From positions 1 to 64,000 of the forward strand of contig NZ_JACHWR010000006.1 of assembly GCF_014191495.1 (NCBI RefSeq): a DNA stretch of 64,000 bases, read 5' to 3'. The notes beneath the pieces were generated by a model. That model ran no database searches, was not told where the DNA came from, and saw nothing but the letters and a program-made list of their open reading frames with translations. Positions 8,407 through 16,651 of this stretch are shown here, one piece after another; the first letter of the stretch is position 1; each line of letters starts with the position of its first letter. The position numbers were made by a program, and so were the translations under genes. The DNA is from Nocardioides soli. Lineage in GTDB: Bacteria > Actinomycetota > Actinomycetes > Propionibacteriales > Nocardioidaceae.

Positions 8407-9423
8407 ATGCTGCGCAAAGCCAGCGTCGGTCTCGTCGTCGCAGTCGCACTGGTCGCGCCGTTGGTGGTGGACCTGTTCTGGCTGAACCTGCTGACCCTCG
8501 CACTGATCTACATGCCGATGGTGATCGGCCTCAACGTCCTGTTCGGCAAGGCGAACCTGGTCTCCTTCGGCCAGGGCGGATTCTTCGCGATCGGCGCCTA
8601 CGTCTCAGCCCTGCTCACGCTCCAGCGCGGCTGGAACGTGTGGCTGGCGATGCTGGTGGGCTGCGTGGCCGCGGTCGTGATCGGCTACGTCATCGCCCGT
8701 CCGGTGCTCCGGCTCAAGGGGCTCTCGCTCGCCATGGCCACGCTCGCGTTCGGCCAGATGGTCTTCATCCTGGTCCAGCAGCTCGACGTCACGGGCGGCC
8801 CGGTCGGACTCTCGGGGATCCCCGCTCCGTCCGCGCCGGGCATCGACTTCCTCGAGCCGCGGAACTTCTACTGGCTGGCCCTCGCCGTGGCCGTGCTCGC
8901 CTTCGTGATCGCGAGCAACCTCGCGAGGTCGCGGTACGGGCGGATGTTCCACGCGCTGGCCGACAGCGAGGTGGCGTCCCGCTCCGTGGGCGTCCGCGTC
9001 GACCGGGTCAAGACGCTGGCCTTCTGCTTCGCCGCGGGACTGGCGGGCGTGGCCGGCGCGATGTACGCGCACTACTTCTCCTTCATCAGCTCCGACACGT
9101 TCAACCTCGAGCTGTCCCTGCTCGTGGTGATCATGGTCGTCGTCGGCGGCATGAAGGACCTCTGGGGCGCCGTGGTCGGCACCATCGCCATCTTCGTGAT
9201 GCGTGAGTACCTGCGCTCCTACCAGGAGTACTCCGAGCTCGTCTACGGGCTGCTCCTGATCCTCGTCTTCATGTTCGCCCGGGGCGGCATCACCGGCACC
9301 GCCAAGGCGGTGTTCCGGCGCCTGAGAGGTGGCACCGACAGCGGGGGTGGGCCCGGCGCGGGCGACGGCGCCGCCGCGCCGGTCGCCGCCGGACCGCTCC
9401 CGAAGCAGGAGGTCGGCCGATGA
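8407..9423 (+). CDS. livM: Branched-chain-type ABC transporter permease (LivM family)
   Basis: A 338-residue LivM-type permease with the typical motifs GLNVLFGKANLVSFGQGGF near residue 38 and GPVGLSGIP in the middle. About ten membrane segments are visible. The final roughly 35 residues form a soluble Gly/Ala/Pro-rich tail. It pairs with the preceding LivH protein to make the membrane channel. It ends in ATGA, overlapping the first ATPase gene. Confidence 0.93.
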   Translation: MLRKASVGLVVAVALVAPLVVDLFWLNLLTLALIYMPMVIGLNVLFGKANLVSFGQGGFFAIGAYVSALLTLQRGWNVWLAMLVGCVAAVVIGYVIARPVLRLKGLSLAMATLAFGQMVFILVQQLDVTGGPVGLSGIPAPSAPGIDFLEPRNFYWLALAVAVLAFVIASNLARSRYGRMFHALADSEVASRSVGVRVDRVKTLAFCFAAGLAGVAGAMYAHYFSFISSDTFNLELSLLVVIMVVVGGMKDLWGAVVGTIAIFVMREYLRSYQEYSELVYGLLLILVFMFARGGITGTAKAVFRRLRGGTDSGGGPGAGDGAAAPVAAGPLPKQEVGR

Positions 9424-10241
9424 CCACCACCACGACGGCGGCGGTGGAGCTGCGCGGGGTCACCATGCAGTTCGGTGGGCTCCGCGCCCTCTCCGACGTC
9501 TCCCTGCGCCTGGACCACGGCGTGGTCACGTCGCTCATCGGGCCGAACGGAGCCGGCAAGACCACGGCGATCAACGTGATCTCGGGCGTGCTGCGCCCGA
9601 CGTCCGGCAGCGTGCTCGTCAACGGCGAGACCATCACGAACCAGGCCGCGGAGCGCCGCACCGACATCGCCCGCACCTTCCAGATCTCGCAGGTCTTCAA
9701 GAGCCTGACCGTCCTCGAGAACGTCGTCGTCGCGCTCCAGGCCGACAGCGGCTACGGGTTCGGACGCGCGCTCCTCGGCGGTCCGGGCGTCCGGCACGCC
9801 GAGAAGGCGGTCCGGCGCGAGGCCCTCGAGCTGCTCGACCGGGTCGGCATCGGACACCTCGCCGACCGGGAGGCGAGCACCCTGCCACTCGGTCAGGAGC
9901 GTCTCCTCGAGGTCGCCCGCGCCCTCGCGATGCGACCCAAGGTCATCCTCCTCGACGAGGTCGCCTCCGGACTCACCGCCGGGGACCGGCACGAGCTCGC
10001 CGGGCTGGTGCGCTCGCTCGGCGCGGACGGGTACGCCGTCCTCGTGGTCGAGCACAACATGCGGTTCGTCCAGGACACGTCCGAGGCGCTCGTGGTGCTC
10101 AACTTCGGCGAGCTCCTCTACACCGGGACCGTCGCCGAAGGGCTTCGCGACCAGGGGGTCATGGACGCCTACCTCGGCCACGCCACCACGACCGATGCCG
10201 GTCCCGACGAAGAGGTGAAGAGCGATGCTGCGCTGTCATGA
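9420..10241 (+). CDS. livG: Branched-chain-type ABC transporter ATP-binding protein (LivG family)
   Basis: A 273-residue ATPase with Walker A GPNGAGKTTAINV, a signature region reading LPLGQERLLEVARAL, Walker B VILLDEVASGL and the switch His in VVEHNMRFV. The signature has LPLGQ where LSYG/LSGG is common, seen in many LivG proteins of catabolic clusters. It energises uptake together with the LivF protein and overlaps the next gene by 17 bases. Confidence 0.92.
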   Translation: MTTTTTAAVELRGVTMQFGGLRALSDVSLRLDHGVVTSLIGPNGAGKTTAINVISGVLRPTSGSVLVNGETITNQAAERRTDIARTFQISQVFKSLTVLENVVVALQADSGYGFGRALLGGPGVRHAEKAVRREALELLDRVGIGHLADREASTLPLGQERLLEVARALAMRPKVILLDEVASGLTAGDRHELAGLVRSLGADGYAVLVVEHNMRFVQDTSEALVVLNFGELLYTGTVAEGLRDQGVMDAYLGHATTTDAGPDEEVKSDAALS

Positions 10242-10947
10242 CGTGTCGGTCGCCTACGACGGACTGAAGGCGATCGAGAACGTCTCCATCGAGGTCCCGG
10301 CCCACCAGACCGTCGGGATCGTGGGCCCCAACGGGGCCGGCAAGACCAGCCTCCTGCACGGCGTCTGCGGGATCGTCCCCCTGGCCGGCGGCACCGTCGT
10401 CTTCGACGAGGAGGACGTCACGGGCCGGCCGACGCCGGACCTGGTCCGCCGGGGGATCTCGCTGGTGCCGGCGGCCCGGGAGCTCTTCCCCAACCTCAGT
10501 GTGCACAAGAACCTCCGCCTGGGGGCGCACACGCACCTGTCCTCGCGGCAGGGTCGGACGCAGGCGGCCGCCGACCTCGAGCGGGTCCTGGAGATGTTCC
10601 CGATCCTGCGCGAGCGCGGCAACCAGGCGGCCGGATCGCTGTCCGGCGGGCAGCAGCAGATGGTCGCCATCGGCCGCGCGCTGATGGCCCGGCCCCGCCT
10701 GCTCGTGCTCGACGAGCCCTCCCTCGGCCTGGCCCCGCTGGTCCTCGGTGAGATCTTCGACGCCCTGCACAACCTGGTCGCGTCGTCCGACGTCTCGGTG
10801 CTCCTCGTGGAGCAGAACGCGGAGCTGACGACGGCGTTCGTCGACTACGTGTACGTCCTGGACTCCGGTCGGGTCGTCAACGGCGGCCCCGCGAGCGAGA
10901 TGACCAGGGACGACATCGCGCGCGCCTACATGGGGGCCGAGGCGTGA
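10225..10947 (+). CDS. livF: Branched-chain-type ABC transporter ATP-binding protein (LivF family)
   Basis: A 240-residue ATPase with Walker A GPNGAGKTSLLH, signature LSGGQQQMVAIGRALM and Walker B LLVLDEPSLGLAP, all typical of LivF. It completes the transporter. The start lies inside the 3-prime end of livG, and the stop overlaps the GTG of the following luciferase-like gene, so transporter and enzymes form one transcription unit. Confidence 0.92.
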   Translation: MLRCHDVSVAYDGLKAIENVSIEVPAHQTVGIVGPNGAGKTSLLHGVCGIVPLAGGTVVFDEEDVTGRPTPDLVRRGISLVPAARELFPNLSVHKNLRLGAHTHLSSRQGRTQAAADLERVLEMFPILRERGNQAAGSLSGGQQQMVAIGRALMARPRLLVLDEPSLGLAPLVLGEIFDALHNLVASSDVSVLLVEQNAELTTAFVDYVYVLDSGRVVNGGPASEMTRDDIARAYMGAEA

Positions 10948-11981
10948 CGGCAGCCGCGTCGGGGCGACCACAGGTCGGGGTGCTGATCATCCCGGACCTG
11001 CCGGTCAGCGACCTCGTCGAGCGGGCCGCGCACGTCGAGCGGTCCGGGCTCGACTCGGTCTGGGTGGCGGACGAGAAGTTCTACCGCGACCCGTTCGTCA
11101 CCCTGACGGCCGTCGCGGCCCGGACCGAGCGGATCGGGATCGCCACCTGCGTGACCGAGCCCTACGCCCGGCACCCCGCCCTGATCGCGATGGCGATGGG
11201 CACCCTGCACGAGCAGGCGCCCGGACGGGTGACCATCGGCATGGGCGCCGGAGGCTCCGGGTTCCCCCCGATGGGGGTCACCCGGCGCGCCCCGGTCGCC
11301 GCGCTGACCGAGGCCGTCGCGATCATCCGCGGGCTGCTGAGCGGCGAGGAGGTGAACGTCGAGGGCAAGGTCCTGAGCTTCACGGCCGGACGGCTCAACT
11401 TCCCGGCGGTCCCGCTGCCGATCTTCCTGGCCGGCCGAGGGGAGAAGGTGCTCCAGGCGGCCGGGCGGGTCGCCGACGGGGTGATCACCGCGCCGTTCGC
11501 CTCGAGCCTCACCCTGGGCGGCGCCGCCGCCGCGGTCGCGGCCGGGGTCGAGGCCCGCACCGACGGCGTTCGCCCGCCGATCGTGGCGCGCGTCGACGTC
11601 GCGATCTCCCACGACCCGGTGGTCGCCCGCGACGCCGTCAGGTACATGGTCGCGATGCCGATCTGGTCGAGCTACCCGAACCTCGACTACCTCGAGCCGA
11701 CCGGCGTCGAACTGCCGGCCGAGGTCGTGGAGCTCGTCGCCACCCGGCGCTACGAGGCCATCGGGTGGGCCGCGCCGCACATCCCCGACGGCCTGGTCGA
11801 CCACTTCGCCGTCGCCGGCACCTTCGACGAGGTCGTCGCCCGGCTCCGGGACATCGGCGAGGTCGCCGACCAGATCCTGGTCAACCCGGTGCCGACCACC
11901 GACCACGACGTCGACCAGACGATCGCCGCGATCGCCCGTGCCCGGGACGCGGCCTTCCCCGTCCCAGCACACCCCGCCTGA
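10944..11981 (+). CDS. LLM class (luciferase-like) F420- or flavin-dependent oxidoreductase
   Basis: A 345-residue TIM-barrel protein of the bacterial luciferase-like family. The N-terminus (VGVLIIPDLPVSDLVERA, then LDSVWVADEKFYRDPFV) and GRVTIGMGAGG resemble F420-dependent members such as methylene-H4MPT reductase/hydride-transferase relatives. NpdG and FbiD in the same operon support F420 as cofactor, but FMN cannot be excluded. Likely role: reductive or oxygenative attack on the ring product of the molybdenum hydroxylase. The GTG start overlaps the livF stop. Confidence 0.85.
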   Translation: MTAAASGRPQVGVLIIPDLPVSDLVERAAHVERSGLDSVWVADEKFYRDPFVTLTAVAARTERIGIATCVTEPYARHPALIAMAMGTLHEQAPGRVTIGMGAGGSGFPPMGVTRRAPVAALTEAVAIIRGLLSGEEVNVEGKVLSFTAGRLNFPAVPLPIFLAGRGEKVLQAAGRVADGVITAPFASSLTLGGAAAAVAAGVEARTDGVRPPIVARVDVAISHDPVVARDAVRYMVAMPIWSSYPNLDYLEPTGVELPAEVVELVATRRYEAIGWAAPHIPDGLVDHFAVAGTFDEVVARLRDIGEVADQILVNPVPTTDHDVDQTIAAIARARDAAFPVPAHPA

Positions 11982-12006
11982 GTCCGGAACAACCCCAGGA
12001 GCAACG

Positions 12007-13017
12007 ATGAGGTTTGGCGTAGGCCTGCCCACAGCCACCGCAGGAATGATGTACCCGACCCCGTTCGCCAGCGCTGCCGACGTGGTCGACATCGCCGTCG
12101 AGGCCGAGCAGCTCGGCTACTTCGAGGTCGCCGGCAACGACCACATCACCACCCAGCAGTACGTCCGGGAGTCCTACCCGGTCCCGCCGGACTTCTTCGA
12201 GCCGCTGGTGACCTACGGCTACATCGCCGCGCGGACGTCGACGCTCCGCCTGATGACCGGCATCCTGGTGATGCCGATGCGGCAGCCGGTGCTCCTCGCC
12301 AAGCAGCTCGCGACCCTCGACCAGCTCTCCGGCGGCCGGGTCATGGTCGGCGCCGGCAGCGGTGCCTACCGCGAGGAGTTCGTCGCGTCCCAGCCGCACC
12401 TGGCGCACGCGCACCGGGGGCGGCTGCTCAACGAGTCGATCGAGGCCGTCCAGCTGCTCTTCCGCGAGCGGCGCGCGAGCTACGCCGGTGAGTACGTCTC
12501 GTTCGACGACATCGAGATGTACCCGAAGCCGGTCCAGGACGTGCTCCCGATCTACCCCGCCGGGAACGCCGACGCGTCCATCCGCCGGGCCGCCCGCTAC
12601 GGCCAGGGCTGGCTGCCCGCCGGGCTGAGCCCCGCCGCCGTCGGAGCGGGCAGGGAGAAGCTGCGGGCGTACGCCGCGGAGGAGGGCCGGGCAGACCAGG
12701 AGTTCGCCATCGCCCCGCAGGTCATGGTCTGCATCGCCGACACGACCGAGGAGGCCGAGGACACCTACCGCCGCTCCCAGCTCTTCCACCACCTGGTCAC
12801 CCTCCAGCAGTCGACGCTCAAGGGCGTGAGCGTCGACACCTACGTGACCAACAACTGCATCGGCAACCCGGACGACGTGATCGCGAAGGTCAAGGAGTTC
12901 GAGGAGGCGGGGGCGACCCACCTCGCCGGCATCTACTTCGCCGCCGACAACGTGGAGCAGCTGCGCGCCCAGATGCGCCGCTTCGCCACCGAGGTCATGC
13001 CGGCCTTCACCGACTGA
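12007..13017 (+). CDS. LLM class (luciferase-like) F420- or flavin-dependent oxidoreductase
   Basis: A second luciferase-like protein, 336 residues, clearly diverged from the first. It starts RFGVGLPTATAGMM and contains LDQLSGGRVMVGAGSGAYR, the conserved family loop. The mature start is the ATG at 12007, with AGGAG a few bases before it; earlier in-frame codons lack similarity. Two different LLM enzymes in tandem may act on successive intermediates or as a two-component pair. RidA follows 23 bases later, an arrangement reminiscent of RutA/RutC in pyrimidine breakdown. Confidence 0.85.
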   Translation: MRFGVGLPTATAGMMYPTPFASAADVVDIAVEAEQLGYFEVAGNDHITTQQYVRESYPVPPDFFEPLVTYGYIAARTSTLRLMTGILVMPMRQPVLLAKQLATLDQLSGGRVMVGAGSGAYREEFVASQPHLAHAHRGRLLNESIEAVQLLFRERRASYAGEYVSFDDIEMYPKPVQDVLPIYPAGNADASIRRAARYGQGWLPAGLSPAAVGAGREKLRAYAAEEGRADQEFAIAPQVMVCIADTTEEAEDTYRRSQLFHHLVTLQQSTLKGVSVDTYVTNNCIGNPDDVIAKVKEFEEAGATHLAGIYFAADNVEQLRAQMRRFATEVMPAFTD

Positions 13018-13040
13018 GAACGAAAGGCACCACCACCGCG

Positions 13041-13442
13041 ATGAGCACGATCACCCCCGTCGTCAGCGACGCCGCCCCCGAGGCCGTGGGACCGTACGTC
13101 CACGCCGTCCGGCACGGCGACGTCCTCTACTGCTCCGGGTCCCTGCCCCTCGACCCGGCGTCCGGCGTCCTCGACGACGCCGACCTCGCCGCGGAGACCC
13201 GGCGGTCGCTCGCGAACCTCCAGGCCGTCTGTGCGAGCGCGGGCACCTCGCTGGAGCACGCGCTGCGGATGACGATCTACACGACCCGGCTCGACGGGTT
13301 CGCCGAGATCAACGACGCCTACGCGGCCGGGTTCCCGGGCCACGTCCCGGCCCGGACCACCGTCGGCGTCGCCGCGCTCCCGAAGGGCGCCCGCGTCGAG
13401 ATCGACGCGATCGTCGCGATCCCGGGCTCCTCGGATGAGTGA
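13041..13442 (+). CDS. RidA/YjgF/RutC family protein (enamine/imine deaminase-like)
   Basis: A 133-residue RidA-family protein of normal length. The catalytic Arg is present in PARTTVGVAALPKGARVEID, where RidA enzymes bind the carboxylate of imine or enamine intermediates, and the following Glu is also conserved. RidA proteins hydrolyse reactive enamines or aminoacrylates. In this operon it could release ammonia from a ring-opened N-containing intermediate. The stop overlaps the next gene by 8 bases. Confidence 0.9.
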   Translation: MSTITPVVSDAAPEAVGPYVHAVRHGDVLYCSGSLPLDPASGVLDDADLAAETRRSLANLQAVCASAGTSLEHALRMTIYTTRLDGFAEINDAYAAGFPGHVPARTTVGVAALPKGARVEIDAIVAIPGSSDE

Positions 13443-14106
13443 GTCGATCGCCGTCCTCGGAGGCACCGGAGCGCTCGGGTTCGGCATCGCCCTCCGCCTC
13501 GCGGCCGCGGGCCATGCGGTCGTCATCGGGTCCCGGGACGCTGGCCGGGCCGAGGGCGCGGCGGACCGGCTGCGCGCCCTCCTGCCCGAGGCCGACGTCC
13601 GAGGCTGCGCCAACGGCGACGCGGCCCGCGCGGCCGACCGGCTGGTGATCCTCTCGGTGCCGCTGACGAGCCAGGTCAGCACGATCAAGGCCGTGGCCGA
13701 GGACCTGGAGGCGGGGAAGATCCTCCTCGACGCCACCGTCCCCCTGGCGCCGGCCGTCGGCGGGCGGCCGACCCAGCTGGTCGGCCTGTGGAGCGGGTCG
13801 GCGGGGGAGCAGGCCGCCGCGGCGGTGCCGCCCGGCGTAGGGGTCGTCTCCGGGCTCCACACGCTGAGCGCGGCGTCGCTGGAGGCGCTCGACCAGGACC
13901 TGGATCAGGACACGCTGATCTGCGGAGACTCCAAGGACGACAAGCAGGTCGTTCGCGTCCTGATCGGGTCGGTCACGGGGCTCCGGGTGGTGGACGCCGG
14001 ACGCCTCGAGATGAGCCGGCTGGTGGAGAGCCTCACGCCCCTGCTGATCGGCATCAACATCAGGAACAAGACCCATGCAGGTATCCGCATCGTCGGCCTT
14101 CCCTGA
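13435..14106 (+). CDS. npdG: NADPH-dependent F420 reductase
   Basis: A 223-residue protein with an N-terminal Rossmann motif AVLGGTGALGFGIALRL and VIGSRD, typical of F420:NADPH oxidoreductases (NpdG/Fno). These transfer hydride between NADPH and F420. In the npd clusters for nitrophenol degradation the gene regenerates F420H2 for hydride transferases. Here it follows two LLM enzymes and probably serves them. Length and domain order fit the family. Confidence 0.88.
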   Translation: MSESIAVLGGTGALGFGIALRLAAAGHAVVIGSRDAGRAEGAADRLRALLPEADVRGCANGDAARAADRLVILSVPLTSQVSTIKAVAEDLEAGKILLDATVPLAPAVGGRPTQLVGLWSGSAGEQAAAAVPPGVGVVSGLHTLSAASLEALDQDLDQDTLICGDSKDDKQVVRVLIGSVTGLRVVDAGRLEMSRLVESLTPLLIGINIRNKTHAGIRIVGLP

Positions 14107-14142
14107 CCCGCTCCGGCGGCGTCCACTCACCCGGAGGGCCGG

Positions 14143-14811
14143 GTGAGCTCCTCGTCGCCGGGCCGGGGGGAGTTCCAGGTGCTCCTGCCCGTCAAGAGCC
14201 TCGACACCGCGAAGTCCCGCCTCGAGCTCACCGACGCGGGACGACGAAGCCTGGCACTGGCGTTCCTGCTCGACACCCTGCGAGCCGCCGCCGAGTGCCG
14301 GTTGGTCGGTGACCTGGTGGTCGTCACCCGCGACCAGCAGGTCACCGACGTGGTCCGGGAGGGCGGTGCCAGCGTCGTGGTCCCGGGCGACGCGAGAGGC
14401 CTCAACGGCGAGCTCGCGCAGGTGCTGGCCGAGCGCCTGCCCGGCGGGCGACCCACCACGATCCTGATGCCGGACCTGCCGTCCGTGACCGCTCACGAGC
14501 TCGAGGAGGCGTTGACCCTCGGACGTCGGGAGCACCGGCCCACCTACGTCGAGGATCTCAGTGATGGCGGCACCACGATGCTCACCAGCCGGCGGGGGGA
14601 CCTGGTGCCCGCCTTCGGCGCGCGCTCCGCGGCGCGCCACCGGTCGGCCGGGGCCCGCCCCGTCGGAGGCGAGCTCGTCGGCGCCCGGTGCGACGTCGAC
14701 GACCTCGAGTCCCTCCGGATGGCCGTCTACATCGGCGTCGGCCCGCACACGAGGCAGGCGCTCGAGCGCCTGCCGGGCCTGTCGGCGCTCGGCGAGATGG
14801 CGCACCCGTGA
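14143..14811 (+). CDS. fbiD: Phosphoenolpyruvate/phospholactate guanylyltransferase for F420 biosynthesis
   Basis: A 222-residue CofC/FbiD-family nucleotidyltransferase. The signature LLPVKSLDTAKSRL stands at residues 14-27, and further family blocks include LMPDLPSV and TYVEDLSDGGTTML. In actinobacteria FbiD joins phosphoenolpyruvate to GTP-derived GMP in the first steps of coenzyme F420 synthesis. The GTG start is supported by GGAGG five bases upstream. Finding it beside NpdG and two LLM genes strongly suggests local boosting of F420 supply; a housekeeping copy may exist elsewhere. Confidence 0.88.
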   Translation: MSSSSPGRGEFQVLLPVKSLDTAKSRLELTDAGRRSLALAFLLDTLRAAAECRLVGDLVVVTRDQQVTDVVREGGASVVVPGDARGLNGELAQVLAERLPGGRPTTILMPDLPSVTAHELEEALTLGRREHRPTYVEDLSDGGTTMLTSRRGDLVPAFGARSAARHRSAGARPVGGELVGARCDVDDLESLRMAVYIGVGPHTRQALERLPGLSALGEMAHP

Positions 14812-14860
14812 TTTCGAGACGGGTCCCGGCGCGCCCCCGACAACCGCCAGACTCCTCGGC

Positions 14861-15013
14861 ATGGCGGCGCTCACCGCGGCGGAGGCCGACCCCGAGAGCG
14901 CGGCGCAGCGTGCGCTGACGTCGGTGACCGCGGAGCGTGCCCGGCCGCTCGGGCGCGGGCGCACCACCTACGATCAGGTGGCCCGCTCGGCGGCGACAGA
15001 CCCGAACCTCTGA
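14861..15013 (+). CDS. Possible small protein of 50 residues, unknown
   Basis: A short reading frame starting MAALTAAEADPESAAQRAL and ending SAATDPNL. Third codon positions are almost all G or C, as in the neighbouring genes, which favours real coding. There is no clear Shine-Dalgarno box and I recognise no domain. It is Ala/Arg-rich, predicted helical then disordered. It lies between fbiD and pntA in a 307-base gap. It could equally be untranslated. Confidence 0.35.
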   Translation: MAALTAAEADPESAAQRALTSVTAERARPLGRGRTTYDQVARSAATDPNL

Positions 15014-15067
15014 CGCCGGCCCGCTTCAGCACCTCGGAGCCGGCCGGCGCAGCGTTGCATGTCCACA

Positions 15068-15104
15068 CCCAGGAAGCAGTCCAGGAAGAAGCCCAGGAAG
15101 CAGT
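15068..15104. repeat. Short direct repeat CCCAGGAAGCAGT upstream of pntA
   Basis: The 13-base word CCCAGGAAGCAGT occurs at 15068-15080 and 15092-15104, with a related CCAGGAAG between. The array ends just before the AAGGAG ribosome-binding site of pntA. It looks like micro-duplication of a Shine-Dalgarno-like segment. Confidence 0.7.
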
Positions 15105-15118
15105 AAGGAGAGCATTCG

Positions 15119-16648
15119 GTGCTCATCGGCATTCCCCGTGAGTCAAGACCGGGCGAGACACTCGTCGCGGCGACCGCGAAGACGACGGCCCAGCTCGTCG
15201 AGCTCGGCTACGACGTCATCATCGAGTCCGGCGCGGGTGCGTCCGCGGACCAACCCGACCAGGCGTTCGTCGAGGCCGGGGCCCGGATCGGGTCGCCGGA
15301 GGAGGTCTGGGCGGCCGACGTCGTCGCCAAGGTCAACGCTCCCACCGACGGCGAGATCGCCCGGCTGCGCCGGGGCGCGACGGTCATCTCGATGATGGCG
15401 CCCGCGCGCAGCCCCGAGCTGCTGGCCGCGCTGCAGACGGCCGGCGTGACCGCCCTGGCGATGGACGCCGTGCCCCGGATCTCGCGGGCCCAGTCCATGG
15501 ACGTGCTCTCGTCGATGGCGAACGTCGCGGGCTACCGCGCGGTGGTCGAGGCCGCACACGAGTTCGGCCGGATGTTCACCGGCCAGGTCACCGCGGCCGG
15601 CAAGATCCCGCCGGCCCGGGTGTTCGTGGTGGGCGCCGGCGTGGCCGGTCTCGCCGCCATCGGCGCGGCCTCGGCGATGGGCGCGGTCGTGCGCGCCTTC
15701 GACGTCCGCCCGGAGGTCGCCGAGCAGGTCGAGTCGATGGGCGCCCAGTTCGTCAAGGTCGACTTCGAGAGCGAGGTCAGCTCCGACGGCTACGCCAAGG
15801 AGATGACCGCCGAGCAGGAGGCCGCCACCGCGGAGATGTACGACGCGGAGGCTCGCGCCGCCGACATCGTGATCACCACCGCGCTGATCCCGGGCCGACC
15901 GGCGCCGAAGCTGCTCAGCGCCGAGACGATCGCCGGGATGCGGAACGGGTCGGTGATCGTCGACATGGCGGCCGCCAACGGCGGCAACGCGGAGGGGACG
16001 CAGCCCGGGGATCGGATCGTGACCTCGGGTGGCGTCACGATCCTCGGCTACACCGACCTGGCGGGCCGGCTGCCCGCGCAGACCTCGCAGCTCTACGGCA
16101 CCAACATCGTCAACCTGCTCAAGCTGCTGACGCCGGCCAAGGACGGCGCGCTCGCGCTCGACCTCGACGACGTCGTGCAGCGGGGTGTCACGGTGGTGCG
16201 CGACGGCGAGTCGATGTGGCCGCCGCCGCCCGTCCAGGTCTCGGCCGCGCCCGCCGCGCCGGCCGCCGCACCGGTGGCGGCCGCGAAGCAGCGGACCCCG
16301 ATGACCACGAGCAAGGCGCTGACCATCGTCGGTGGGCTGGCCGCGGTGCTGTTCGTCCTCGTCGGCCTGGCGCCGGCCCAGCTCCAGCTGAACCTCACCG
16401 TCTTCGCGCTCGCGATCGTGATCGGCTACTACGTGATCGGGCACGTGCACCACGCGCTGCACACCCCGCTGATGTCGGTCACCAACGCGATCTCCGGGAT
16501 CATCGTGGTCGGCGCCCTCCTGCAGATCGGCAGGGGTGACACGGCCGTGACCGTCATCTCGTTCGTCGCGATCCTTCTCGCCAGCATCAACGTCTTCGGC
16601 GGCTTCGCCGTCACCCGTCGCATGCTCGGCATGTTCTCCAGGAGCTGA
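15119..16648 (+). CDS. pntA: NAD(P) transhydrogenase subunit alpha (fused PntA)
   Basis: A 509-residue proton-translocating transhydrogenase alpha subunit. It has an AlaDh/PNT-like NAD(H)-binding domain (residues 1 to about 370; GIPRESRPGE at the start, SRAQSMDVLSSMANVAGYRA, Rossmann VVGAGVAGLAAIGAA). A Pro/Ala linker follows, then a C-terminal membrane part of about four helices. In many actinobacteria this subunit is split in two; here it is one chain. With PntB it uses the proton gradient to make NADPH from NADH. Start GTG 15119, behind AAGGAG at good spacing. Confidence 0.94.
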   Translation: MLIGIPRESRPGETLVAATAKTTAQLVELGYDVIIESGAGASADQPDQAFVEAGARIGSPEEVWAADVVAKVNAPTDGEIARLRRGATVISMMAPARSPELLAALQTAGVTALAMDAVPRISRAQSMDVLSSMANVAGYRAVVEAAHEFGRMFTGQVTAAGKIPPARVFVVGAGVAGLAAIGAASAMGAVVRAFDVRPEVAEQVESMGAQFVKVDFESEVSSDGYAKEMTAEQEAATAEMYDAEARAADIVITTALIPGRPAPKLLSAETIAGMRNGSVIVDMAAANGGNAEGTQPGDRIVTSGGVTILGYTDLAGRLPAQTSQLYGTNIVNLLKLLTPAKDGALALDLDDVVQRGVTVVRDGESMWPPPPVQVSAAPAAPAAAPVAAAKQRTPMTTSKALTIVGGLAAVLFVLVGLAPAQLQLNLTVFALAIVIGYYVIGHVHHALHTPLMSVTNAISGIIVVGALLQIGRGDTAVTVISFVAILLASINVFGGFAVTRRMLGMFSRS

Positions 16649-16651
16649 CCC

